A stretch of 64,000 nt of DNA from Triatoma infestans (lineage: Eukaryota; Arthropoda; Insecta; Hemiptera; Reduviidae): contig JAAEAF010000123.1 in assembly GCA_011037195.1 (NCBI GenBank), positions 1-64,000 on the forward strand. The letters run 5' to 3'. Numbering within the stretch: the first letter of the stretch is position 1; every line of letters starts with the position of its first letter. The position numbers were made by a program, and so were the translations under genes. The notes beneath the pieces were generated by a model. It was not told where the DNA came from, searched no databases, and worked only from the letters and a program-made list of their open reading frames with translations. Shown piece by piece: positions 55,521 to 64,000 of the stretch.

Positions 55521-56840
55521 CTGTTGACCTACAGGAATCCTAGGCGTACGGACTGGGATTCGTATCGACAGGACTTGGACCTCAACATTAAAACCATTAA
55601 ACAGACCTATGCAACGGGTAAGGACATCGAGGATGCGGCAGATCAACTGCAGAAGGTCATCCTTGATGCGTACCAGGAGAACTGCGCGGAGATAGTGAAG
55701 TCATCCTCTAGGAAGGTCAGCTGGTGGAATAATCAGCTGGCCAGCTCCGTGCTAAGACTAGGAAGCTGTTTAATGCAGCAAAGAGGAGAGGCTTGTGGAA
55801 GGAGTACCGCAGAACCCTTACCTCTTACAACATGGCCATTAGGAAAGCCAAAAGGGACTCGTGGAGGAAGCTATGTGAAGAGATCGAAACGACCTCGGAA
55901 GGGGCTAAGCTCCACAAGATATTATCTAAGGTGCCGGTTAATCCAATCGGAACTATCAGGAAACCGGATGGTGACTTTACGGAGTCCGAAAGAGACACTC
56001 TGGAACTATTGATCCAGACGCACTTTCCGGACTCACAGGTGACGCTAGCGAGAAGGGCAGACGAGGACTTGGGGGATCTCAGCCTTCGGCGGGGGTCCAG
56101 GGAGGACTGGTCTGTAGCCAAAAGCTGTGTCACTTATAATAAGGTAAAGTGGGCAATTAACCACTTTAAACCATTTAAGTCACCAGGACCTGACGGAATA
56201 TTCCCTGCCTTGTTACAGAAGGGCGGGGAAACTCTTACTCCTATACTATGCAGGCTGATGAGAGCATGTTTGGCTCTCAACCATGTTCCTAGAACATGGA
56301 GGTCTGTAAGAGTACTATTTATACCGAAGCTTGGGCAATAGACCGATCAGTCTTTCCTCATTTATGTTGAAAGTTCTGGAAAAACTGGTGGACCTGCGAA
56401 TTAGAGAGGTGGTGCTGGGGCGATATCCTCTGCACCCCGCACAGCATGCCTACCAGTCGGGGAAATCCTGTGAGTCGGCTCTCCATTCTCTTGTTGGAGA
56501 ACTGGAGGTGTCGGTACATGGCAGGGAAACAGCGGCGGGTGTGTTCTTGGATATTGAGGGTGCGTTCAGCAACACGACCTTCTGCCTTATTACTCAGGCG
56601 TTAGAAAGGCGCGGTGTCAGTAGATCCATCGTTAGATGGATCGACAGTTTGCTTAAAACTCGGAGGATTATAGCAAACTTATGTGAAGCTTCGCTAGAGA
56701 TTACGCCCACAAGGGGCTGCCCGCAGGGGGTCCTTACCCCGCTTCTATGGTGCATGGTTGTGGACGAACTGTTGGAGGAGCTTAGTGGCACTGGATGTTC
56801 CGTGCTGAGCTACGCCGATGTTATAGTGGTGATAGCCTGA
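55520..56840 (+). pseudogene. LINE B ORF2: reverse transcriptase, catalytic site lost
   Basis: Linker residues TDWDSYRQDLDL continue from the endonuclease. The frame 55793-56341 has KVKWAINHFKPFKSPGPDGIFPALLQKG and WRSVRVLFIPKLG (fingers). The next frame, from 56331, has RPISLSSFMLKVLEKLVDLRI, PAQHAYQSGKSCESALH, AAGVFLDIEGAFSNT (motif A), TPTRGCPQGVLTPLLW (motif B) and LSYADVIVVIA (motif C). The second catalytic Asp is Val (YADV, 56811-56822), so the enzyme is dead apart from the frameshifts. Confidence 0.85.
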
Positions 56841-57346
56841 GGCAAGCACGGACCCATAGTCGGATAGTCGGGGAGCTCCTACAAGAGGCGCTTAGGCGCT
56901 TATTCGATGGTGCAGCAGAGTGGACCTTGGGGTAAATCCACAGAAAACCACTCTCGTACCATTTACCAGGAGGAGGGACATCGAGGTATATAAGGCACTG
57001 TCCTTCTTCGGGAGGATACTGGATGTGACAGATAGAGTAAAGTATCTGGAAGTTATCACAAGGAACGCACATCTAGAATATATAGTGCAGAAAGCTAAGA
57101 AGTCGCTATACTGTGCTACACGGGCCTGTGGGAAGTCATGGGGGTTAACTCCAAGGATGACCCATTGGATATATACTCGTGCCATCATACCGGTCATAAC
57201 TTATGATGGTGGCATCATACCGGCGCGGTGGTATGGTGGCCTAAAACGGAGAAGGAGACAGCCAAGAAGTGCCTCAGTGAGTACAGAGGCTGGCGTGACT
57301 TCTTATTACGGGCGCTTTTAAAAGTGCTCCGACAGCTGCGCTAGAG

Positions 57347-58080
57347 GTGCTGCTGGGCTTGGCACCGCTGCACTTGTTAGTGCAAGCGGAGGCGAGGGCC
57401 AGTGCACACAGATTGCGCAACAATGGTCTTTGGAAGCAGAGGGGCTCCTTAGCCAAACACTTGGACATAATGCTAAAGGTCAACCCGGGCCCGGTGTTAG
57501 ACATGGCCCAGGATAGCATCTATCCAACATATAACTTCGAGGTTCCATTTCGGGTGTTCCTAGGCTCTAGGGCGGAATGGTCCAACGGGTGGGAAAAACG
57601 CTACCGGACAGGACCTCTGTGTTTTACAGACGGTTCTAGGATGGATTGCGGAACTGGAGCAGGAGTGTATGGAATGAGCCCGCAGGTACTCATTGAGAGG
57701 CCGTCACTATATTCCAGGCTGAAGTTTTTGCCATTAAGGTCTGTGCCGAGGAGAACCTGCGTAGAGCCCCAAGGGGCAAGGTCATACGCCCTAGAGGCTT
57801 ACAGAACTCATCCCTAGTGAAAGAATGTCATGAGGCATTGGTAAGACTCTCCAGGCACAACAAGGTACAGCTGCTATGGGTGCCTGGACATGCAGGGATT
57901 GAGGGTAATGAGACAGCTGATCAACTGGCCAGGAACGGGGCTAACACTCCGTTCATTGGTCCAGAGCCGGTCCTGGGGATAACTGGCGGAGCAATTCGTG
58001 CAGCGATTAGAGAGTGGTGTCGCAGTAAGCATGAAGAAATCTGGAGGGGAGCCCGGGTGTTATACACAGTAAAAGGATGA
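57347..58080 (+). pseudogene. LINE B ORF2: RNase H domain
   Basis: RT C-terminus LGLAPLHLLVQAEARASAHR, then PLCFTDGSRMDCGTGAGVYG (first Asp). FQAEVFAIKVCAEE, carrying the catalytic Glu, is present in the +1 frame at about 57712-57750. The DSQAAL block is deleted. Then ALVRLSRHNKVQLLWVPGHAGIEGNETADQLAR closes the site. The minus-strand relative at 23 kb keeps the DSQAAL block, confirming the deletion here. Confidence 0.8.
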
Positions 58081-58337
58081 TGCCAGGACTGTGTAAACGA
58101 AGAACCCAAATGACTCTTAGTCTGAGTAGGAGCCAGATTTCTCTGGTGACGGGACTATTTACGGGTCATGGTAGGTTCAGGAAACATCTGTACAAGGTAG
58201 GGCTCATTCGAGCGGAACCCTTGTGCAGATTATGTCAGGAAGAAGAGGAAACGGCCTCCCACCTGTTGTTTGATTGCGTTGCAATAATTAAATTGAGGTT
58301 GAGACCTTTGGTACGTTGCGACCTGAGGAGATGGTAG
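58077..58337 (+). pseudogene. LINE B ORF2: terminal Cys motif
   Basis: LVTGLFTGHGRFRKHLYKVG followed by PLCRLCQEEEETASHLLFDC, the zinc-knuckle-like ending (CxxC...HxxxxC) of RNase H LINEs. Overlaps the preceding frame by four bases. The same ending occurs at 22.7 kb on minus. Confidence 0.75.
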
Positions 58338-58413
58338 CTCAAAATGGCCTGGTGGTGAAGGCCCTCGAACTTCTTAAGGAGGGAGGGTTTGTATACTAGG
58401 AACTATCGGGGAT

Positions 58414-58444
58414 GGCACAATAAGCCTCTGTTGGCTGCAGTGCC
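58414..58444 (+). promoter_or_regulatory. conserved LINE 3' hairpin
   Basis: GGCAC, AATA, AGCC, loop, GGCT, GCA, GTGCC, 36 bp before the TAA tail end. Same two-stem structure as at 22416-22450 in the related copy, with a different loop sequence and length. Confidence 0.6.
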
Positions 58445-58480
58445 GGAATATAGCCCTCCCGAGGTTGGTAATAATAATAG

Positions 58481-58880
58481 TAGAGATAAGCATAAACCCA
58501 CCCCTCCACCGAAAAATCCCTCCTAAAATGTTTAAAAATAAAAGTTGTAGCTCCTCATATGTGCAGTAGCTCCTCATATACTGAGTTTGAAGAAAATCGT
58601 TAGAGTGGTTTTCCGCAAAACCGTAAAAAAAACCACTCAGTAATGTTGTACTTCTTGTTGACCGACTTTAACCAAAACCTTATTGTCGGCTACCCTTAAA
58701 CGAAAGATCTTGATTGAACTTGCTGCGATTTTTCTTCGTTTTTGAGTTATCTGACCTCGCATAAGAAAAATAAAATTTTAAACATCATTTTATCGGATCC
58801 AAGTGCCTCAAAAGCGTGTCTAAAAAAAATTGAACACTTTCGCAATACTTCCTCTGTCCATTAGCTGTAAGAAAAAGTAA
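58481..58880 (-). repeat. dispersed repeat R, right part of the split copy
   Basis: Continues the copy interrupted at 51808: 'agataagcataaacccaccc', 'aaaaataaaagttgtagctc', 'gttgaccgactttaacc', ending at CCATTAGCTGTAAGAAAAAGT. Confidence 0.75.
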
Positions 58881-60085
58881 AAGACGTAATGTCGTATTAG
58901 TGTGAAGTTTCGCATGCTATAAAATGCTCGTAGGTCGTTAGATAGTTTCTCTTTAGTGTAACTGATGTAGATACAAATTGCTACAAAAAAGTGAATGTCT
59001 AAAACAACCAATAGCATTACAAATTCACTCTGACACTCTCTTTTCTATTAGAAAGCCAACGCATGCGCACAAATGTACAAACAGATCACTGTTCAGCCCC
59101 CACCCACCACCACAATAAAGAATATACACATTATTCTGCGGTAGTAGTATCTGCTATCTGGACCAGTTTTATATATCTTCCATATATGGTAGGATTTAAT
59201 TTTTCAAAGACTCCTTTTTTTAGTGAGTTCCTGTGGAAAGGAACGGGAGCAACCAAAAATCCAATGAGTTTACTCTTACTCCCTTTAAAGGCAAATAGAA
59301 AAAAAAACTTAGTTGAAAACTTGTTTTTCCCTTCTTACTCCTGCTGATCTATATATATATATATACATATATAAAACGAAGGAAAAGGCAAATACTAGGA
59401 TAATGCTCTTCGAATTTTGTTACTACTGAAATACTTATTAAATAAAGTCGAGTTATTTCCTTCCGGTATAAATATTGATTTTTTCCTCCCTTGTTCTGTT
59501 TTCCTGTTTATGGTTCAAAGAACCATGAAGGGTCTATGGTAATTATGTTGTCAATAAATTATTGCAAACAGAATAATCATCCATACTACTTTCTCTGACT
59601 CCTCTGAAATGATAAATTTTTTTTTTTTCTAATTTCAAATGTGCTCAAATATCGTAACACATATATAGTGGTGGAGGGGAGGACAAGTGCCAACCTAACA
59701 ACCGAGGCAGGTAGAGAATGATTATATTGTAGTGAGCGCCAATAATATTGAACAAACACATTTGAATTTTAACGTCTCAAATTCCTCAGAACCATCTTAA
59801 AGGAAATCGTTGCACCGTTTTCGACAAAATCGCGAAAAACTTGAAAAAAAAAATTCAGTGGGAAGGGGAATATTCTTGATAATTTTCATAATTTTGTTTC
59901 ACCAGTTTTGCTATTTCTGGTAAAAAAAAATCAAATTTACTAAAATCGAAATTATGTATTAAATGAATTGTGTTAATTGTATTCAAGTATGTACGTACAT
60001 AAACAAAACAAAACAAAAAAATCAGTTGTGAAACACTCACATGACTTTCTCTCACTCCAATTTACATAGTTACATAGACTGGAGT
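58880..60085. other. no gene; repeat R traces
   Basis: 59740-59870 holds a short minus-strand R block ('aaatcgttgcaccgttttcg') and 60025-60058 the TGTGAAACACTCACATGAC junction. Otherwise AT-rich DNA. Confidence 0.45.
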
Positions 60086-60690
60086 CTTTCGTACTCTTAA
60101 TATATAACGCTTCTTCTTATAACTTATTTGTTTAATTAGTTCGAATCTTTTTTTGAGTTGCTGCAAGAAACTAGATTTTGATCGTTAGATGCGTAGATTT
60201 CAATCTTTATTGTACTCTTTCAATACTTTGTGCACTGCAGCACATGAATTAGAAGGTGTCAAATATGAGCGTGTATGTTAAGCCAATCAGAAATGTAGAA
60301 TTATCATGTTGACCACGCCCACATTTGATACCTTCTGTACTACACTGAGATTGGTTAATTATTTATGACTAATCATTTCTATGAAAAATATAGTTTAGAA
60401 TTTTTTTACTAATTTTCCCTCTGTAGGTATTTTATGAATTATCAAATTCTGTAATAAACTTTGTTTATTAAAAAAAAATCGAGTTATTTTTAACGTATTT
60501 ACTGCTTTATAAAATTAATGTGACCTATTTATAAAGAAAAAATTCAGCATGTTTATTCCATTATTGAAAAACAAACCAAAAGAGAATTAGGCTGAAATGC
60601 GAGAATTGCCATTTTATATTCGGTCATTTATACTAATGAAACAAAATAAAATTGATATTAAATACCTACAAAAATTTCTTCAAGGAATTT
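60085..60690. mobile_element. half copy of the inverted-repeat element
   Basis: 60085-60240 is the reverse complement of the flank at 17610-17765 (shared complement of 'caaaatctagtttctcgcaa'). 60240-60665 matches the loop and right arm of 18107-18504 (AAGCCAATCAGAAATGTAGA, 'agtttagaatttttttacta', AGAGAATTAGGC). The left arm is missing, so it cannot fold as the first copy does. Confidence 0.65.
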
Positions 60691-60719
60691 AGAATATTTA
60701 GATAAAAAACTTAAATCAT

Positions 60720-61090
60720 TTAAAGAGTACTTGTGCGGAAAAGTTAACGTCCAAAAATAAGGAAACCTGGAATGAAGACCTGGGAGGTAACAAAGAACAC
60801 CATCAAGAATTAACAAACAAATAAACGTCTATTTATTAAGATCTTGAATCTCCAATGTCCACAATACAGTACTATTTTTCAACGCTCTGCACAGAGCTTA
60901 GAGCAGAATATGCTTGATGCTATCTATAACCCATCTTGAAGCAATTGTGGTAGCGGTGCCATGGAGAAAATACACCAAGCTCAAGCTTACACGCCAACCG
61001 GATGGACTCTATAGCCGGACAGCGAGCTCCATGTCCTTTTCCATGAGGCGGGTGTCAATTTCCAGATCGGAGGACCATCAGGAGTTAACC
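60720..61090 (-). mobile_element. BEL/Pao 5' leader and gag start, truncated
   Basis: Follows the LTR on minus, beginning GGTTAACTCCTGATGG at the primer-binding position. A short frame includes 'MEKDMELAVRL'. It is cut at about 60720 where the inverted-repeat element begins. Assignment to gag is by position only. Confidence 0.5.
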
Positions 61091-62203
61091 TGAATAATGA
61101 AGATTAAATAAAAGTTAGTGAAATGGTTATAACTGAAGACAAGTGGTCACAAAATAGAAGGCAATTAAGTGGGTCAAGGTGCGGATACGCCTTCACAGTG
61201 AAGGATTGAACTATACAACGAAATAGTTGTTAAATAGAACAAGAAATAAATAGGTAAAAGAAATATAACTTAATCTTGACCAAATAATGTGAAGAATTAT
61301 GCGTTTGTAGTGGCTGTCGACGTACCAGGCGAAACAGCTATTCTCGTATAAGAAAGGTGCTTAGTTCTGGTTTCAGCCTTGAAGTAAGTGAAGAATCTGC
61401 TAGTAGCCAAATTCGTGAATTTAACCACTCTGCACAAAAGGTCTTGCCAAGGTTTATGGTTAAAATGCAACACTTAAATATGTAAAGGTAAGTAGCTCGA
61501 AAGAGGTAAGAAAATATAATAATAAATAATAATAATTAATAAAAAATAGAGAATAAGAGCTACATTACCCAATAAGTTGAATCTTTACCAAGCTTGGTAC
61601 ACGTAATTTGTAGTAATATGTGTTGCGAGAATAAATTAGCTGAAAACAGGTTGAAGTATTCAAACAGCCCAACTTGGTAAAATGACGATTCAGCAGAACA
61701 GAGATAGAATAGACTTTAAAATTGTACAACTGAAATAGCTGAAGTAAATTTGAGCTGTTAGGCCACAAAAAAACGAAATTTCCACTGACAAAACGCATAA
61801 ATAACTGATAACGCCAAGCACACACAGAGGCGAGATAAATTGCCAAGTAAGTAATTAATATGTAGTAGTGGCTGGCACAGAAGACAAAGTGACGCTTCCC
61901 TTGGCGGACAGACACAAGTGTTCTCACGCCAAATGGATGAATTTTATTGGCTGAAGGTAAGACAAATAGTGCCTGAGCTGGGCTCAAATAGTGGCTTTGT
62001 AGCGTTTCAGCCAAAATAATAAAAATAATATAAAAATGATACAAACTTGAAGCGTGATAAGAAATTATTATAAACATGAAATTTAAATAATTCAGGGTTA
62101 ATAACCCACGAATAGAATAGTACAGTTTGCCTGGCGGCTAACAAGCTAAACTGCCACAGGAAAACTAAGCAATATAAATTCGCGGGGTTTTAAATACGCG
62201 ACA
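61091..62203 (-). mobile_element. BEL/Pao 5' LTR, complete
   Basis: On minus it begins TGTCGCGTATTTAAAACCCC and ends TTCATTATTCA, with TG...CA termini, about 1.11 kb. The first 600 bp align with the plus-strand 3' LTR at 10580-11185. The frame 61565-62077 lies wholly in the LTR and is not a gene. Confidence 0.7.
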
Positions 62204-62530
62204 GTACTATAGAGACTGAAATCTACGCATGTGCTGATTCAATCAAAATCTAGTTTCTCGCAACAACATAAAAAAATAATCTAGTGTGAAACACTCACAC
62301 CACTTTCTCTTACTGCGAAATGGCAAATTTTCTTCACACTTACAATTCTATTAGTTTTTAAAACCAGCGGCATTTTTATGGAGAAAATCACAAAAAGCTG
62401 AAAAACCTATTCACTTTCAGTCAACCGAGTTTTTTTCAAACTGGCAACTTATATTTTCTAATAATTATTGTTTAGTTGACAGAATTGTATAGCGCACTGT
62501 TGAACTGAAATAGCACTTTAGAGGAAAATA
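62203..62530. repeat. inverted-repeat-element flank and repeat R
   Basis: 62205-62275 matches 17630-17700 (AATCTAGTTTCTCGCAACAA). It is followed by the R junction GTGTGAAACACTCACACC (62284) and a minus-strand R copy to about 62530. Confidence 0.65.
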
Positions 62531-62548
62531 TAACCAGTTTATAAACTG

Positions 62549-62690
62549 AATTTGCTCTGTGCAAGTCTGTGTTATGACACTGTTTTGACAAAACATCCTG
62601 ATAATAGGCGGACGCCCGAAACCGATCGATCACCACAAAAAGAAGCAGGCTATCATGGAAAATATCTCTGATGCTATTCAATAAACTTGC
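62549..62690 (+). mobile_element. PLE 3' tail
   Basis: TTTGCTCTGTGCAAGTCTGT, hammerhead motif, 'aagaagcaggctatcatgg', AAAATATCTCTGATG. It sits inside minus-strand R sequence. No clear TSD. Confidence 0.75.
62594..62631 (+). ncRNA. hammerhead ribozyme motif, decayed
   Basis: CATC, CTGATAA, T, AGGC-GGAC-GCCC, GAAA, CCGA, TC, GATC. G8 of the core is A, the first stem II pair is lost and stem III is not palindromic. Predicted inactive. Confidence 0.6.
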
Positions 62691-63420
62691 ATTTTTCACA
62701 AATTCTTCAAATATAGAATTCTACCAATGCTTTTAATGTTATAATATGGTGTATATTAGGTTACGTATATGAAATATTATATATTATGGGTGGTAGAAGT
62801 ATACATTGTACTGAAGTGGAATGCTTCATCATTAGAGGAACGTCTCTAGAACAGAGCGTTTTCGAGAAAAATGAAAAACAACAAAAAACAACAAAAACCA
62901 ATAAAATCTAATTTCCGGTTGATGAATTTTGCCTGAACGCATTTCCGGTGCGTTGGCGCTTACTTGAACGGAATATATGTTTGAGCTTCCTTGTATTTTT
63001 TGATTTTTTAGGTATTTTGTTCACAAACACACACACACACATACACGCACTCACATCTGGAAACCATTCGTTAAAAACATTTTTTCGATCTGAGGGACCT
63101 CAAAATGTGTATTTCCGGTGAAAACTCAATTTCGAAAATATGACAAGATCGCAATACTTCCTCTTAATATTAAAAAAAGAAACAAACCTATAAATGAAAT
63201 TCTAGCACAATTTTCTTTATCAGCAGTTATTCTAAATCTAAGTGATAATTTTTTCAAATCTGGAAGATTTAGTTCAACATTTACTTGCCCTATATAAAGT
63301 TTAAGGAAGAACTAACGGAGCTATTTTTTGTGACAATCGTGAAAAACACACCCACACCCTCACACAAAATTGTCAGTGTAGCCGTTCTTCCGGTTGACGC
63401 ATTTTGACTCAAATATACAT
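62690..63420 (-). repeat. dispersed repeat R, two partial copies
   Basis: 62880-63175: complements of the 'caccggaaatacacattttg' and 'tttcgaaattgag' blocks, ending GACAAGATCGCAATACTTCC. 63180-63420: 'gttcttccggttgacgcattt' block. Both minus. Confidence 0.7.
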
Positions 63421-63753
63421 AAAAGTTAATTGGTGACGTTCATATGTGTGCGTATCGGCTCTGTAGAAGTTTATTTTTTTCAGTTGGAAAAATTCATTTT
63501 ATGGTGCAATTTTTTGCAGTAGTGTTAAATAAAGAGTACTCTTTTTAGTGGTATAAGTTTGGTTTTCGTTTCTGCAAATGTTTGGTGAGAATTAATAATT
63601 TTAATTGTTTAAAAGTAAAATCAATTTTAACTGGACTGTGATTATTGAAGCGAACTCTGAACTTGGCAAGCAACAGTTGTGGTATTTTACAACTATACAT
63701 ATTCACCTACATACATACAAGTAAAATTTCAGATTTTTCTTATTTTTATTAAA
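63420..63753 (+). other. possible 5' region of an element running off the window
   Basis: AATAAAGAGTACTC at 63529 and TTTGGTGAGAATTAATAA near 63580 resemble an LTR end and primer-binding region, but I found no second LTR. Precedes the open frame at 63754. Confidence 0.25.
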
Positions 63754-64000
63754 ATGGTACATACAAGGAAAACTAAACAAAACGAATCAGTGGAATTAGC
63801 AGATGTTAAGGAACAATTAAACAAGCTTGGTGAATTTACTTTCATAGATTCAAACACAGAAAATGTTGCAACTTGTTTATATAATTGTGTTTTGAAATTC
63901 ATTAATATTTTACCACTGAATGAATCAACTAAGTTGATAAATCAGCTGATGAGTCTGTTTATAATTTGCAATACAAACAGCTCCAAATTAATTGACTTGG
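63754..64000 (+). CDS. partial unknown protein, open at the window end
   Basis: ATG at 63754 in AAAATGG context opens 82 codons with no stop before the window ends. The start is basic (MVHTRKTKQNES), then acidic/hydrophobic with VELADVKEQLNKLGEF and LINQLMSLFIIC. A basic start followed by helical segments would suit a transposon ORF1 or gag, which is also what the upstream sequence hints at. No domain recognised. Confidence 0.35.
   Translation, partial: MVHTRKTKQNESVELADVKEQLNKLGEFTFIDSNTENVATCLYNCVLKFINILPLNESTKLINQLMSLFIICNTNSSKLIDL

Larger units (their letters stand above)
53294..58480 (+). mobile_element. full-length-like RNase H LINE (insertion B), R1/LOA/I-like
   Basis: 5.19 kb bounded by a perfect 13-bp TSD, with a GC-rich 5' leader, ORF1, endonuclease, RT, RNase H, a terminal Cys motif, a 3' hairpin and a short TAA tail. 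Base composition (GC-rich coding) contrasts sharply with the AT-rich flanks. All ORFs are broken. It belongs to the same family as the truncated minus-strand copy at 22.4-23.7 kb. Confidence 0.85.

Noticed and set aside
61565..62077. 170-codon minus-strand frame
   Set aside because: It lies entirely inside the BEL/Pao LTR and has no counterpart frame in the other LTR copy at 10.6-11.2 kb.

Overview
This window is eukaryotic, AT-rich, repeat-dominated DNA, most likely from an arthropod (perhaps an insect). The evidence is the mix of elements: a Penelope-like element (PLE) with a GIY-YIG nuclease, APE-type LINEs (jockey-like, and an R1/LOA/I-like one with RNase H and a DUF4780-like ORF1), BEL/Pao LTR fragments, a Helitron, and many copies of one noncoding repeat. 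I cannot name the species. I recognise no host protein-coding gene, rRNA or tRNA with confidence. Nearly every substantial reading frame belongs to a transposable element, and most are broken.

Layout. 0-5.8 kb: mostly unique AT-rich DNA with one LTR- or promoter-like segment (1.2-1.8 kb). 5.8-8.2 kb (-): decayed LINE with ORF1, endonuclease and 3' end. 8.8-11.2 kb (+): internally deleted BEL/Pao element with protease, pieces of RT/RNase H, the integrase C-terminal domain and a 3' LTR, carrying a PLE tail inside its RT. 11-17 kb: dispersed repeat R. 17.4-18.6 kb: long inverted-repeat element with a small PLE insertion. 19-24.5 kb: jockey-like and RNase H LINE fragments. 28.6-30.65 kb (+): PLE with a 484-codon ORF and an 18-bp target-site duplication (TSD). 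34.4-35.3 kb (-): internally deleted Helitron with both termini. 37.7-38.5 kb (-): LINE fragment. 41.1-46.3 kb (+): long LINE. 50.8-58.9 kb: one R copy split by two adjacent LINE insertions, each with its own TSD. 60-63.4 kb: half inverted-repeat element, BEL/Pao 5' LTR and leader (-), PLE tail, R copies. An open reading frame runs off the right edge.

Most interesting signal. Five PLE 3' tails carry the same compact motif: a CUGANGA core, a GGGC/GCCC hairpin, GAAA, a very short palindromic stem III and, where not decayed, a GUC cleavage triplet with a 4-bp stem I. This is a minimal hammerhead ribozyme of the kind known from PLEs. Short tail-only insertions with their own TSDs indicate that ribozyme-bearing fragments have themselves moved. 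The second signal is repeat R, found in roughly 25 partial copies on both strands, which has served as the landing site for the Helitron, both LINEs and a PLE tail. Insertion boundaries can therefore be read directly from the interrupted copies.
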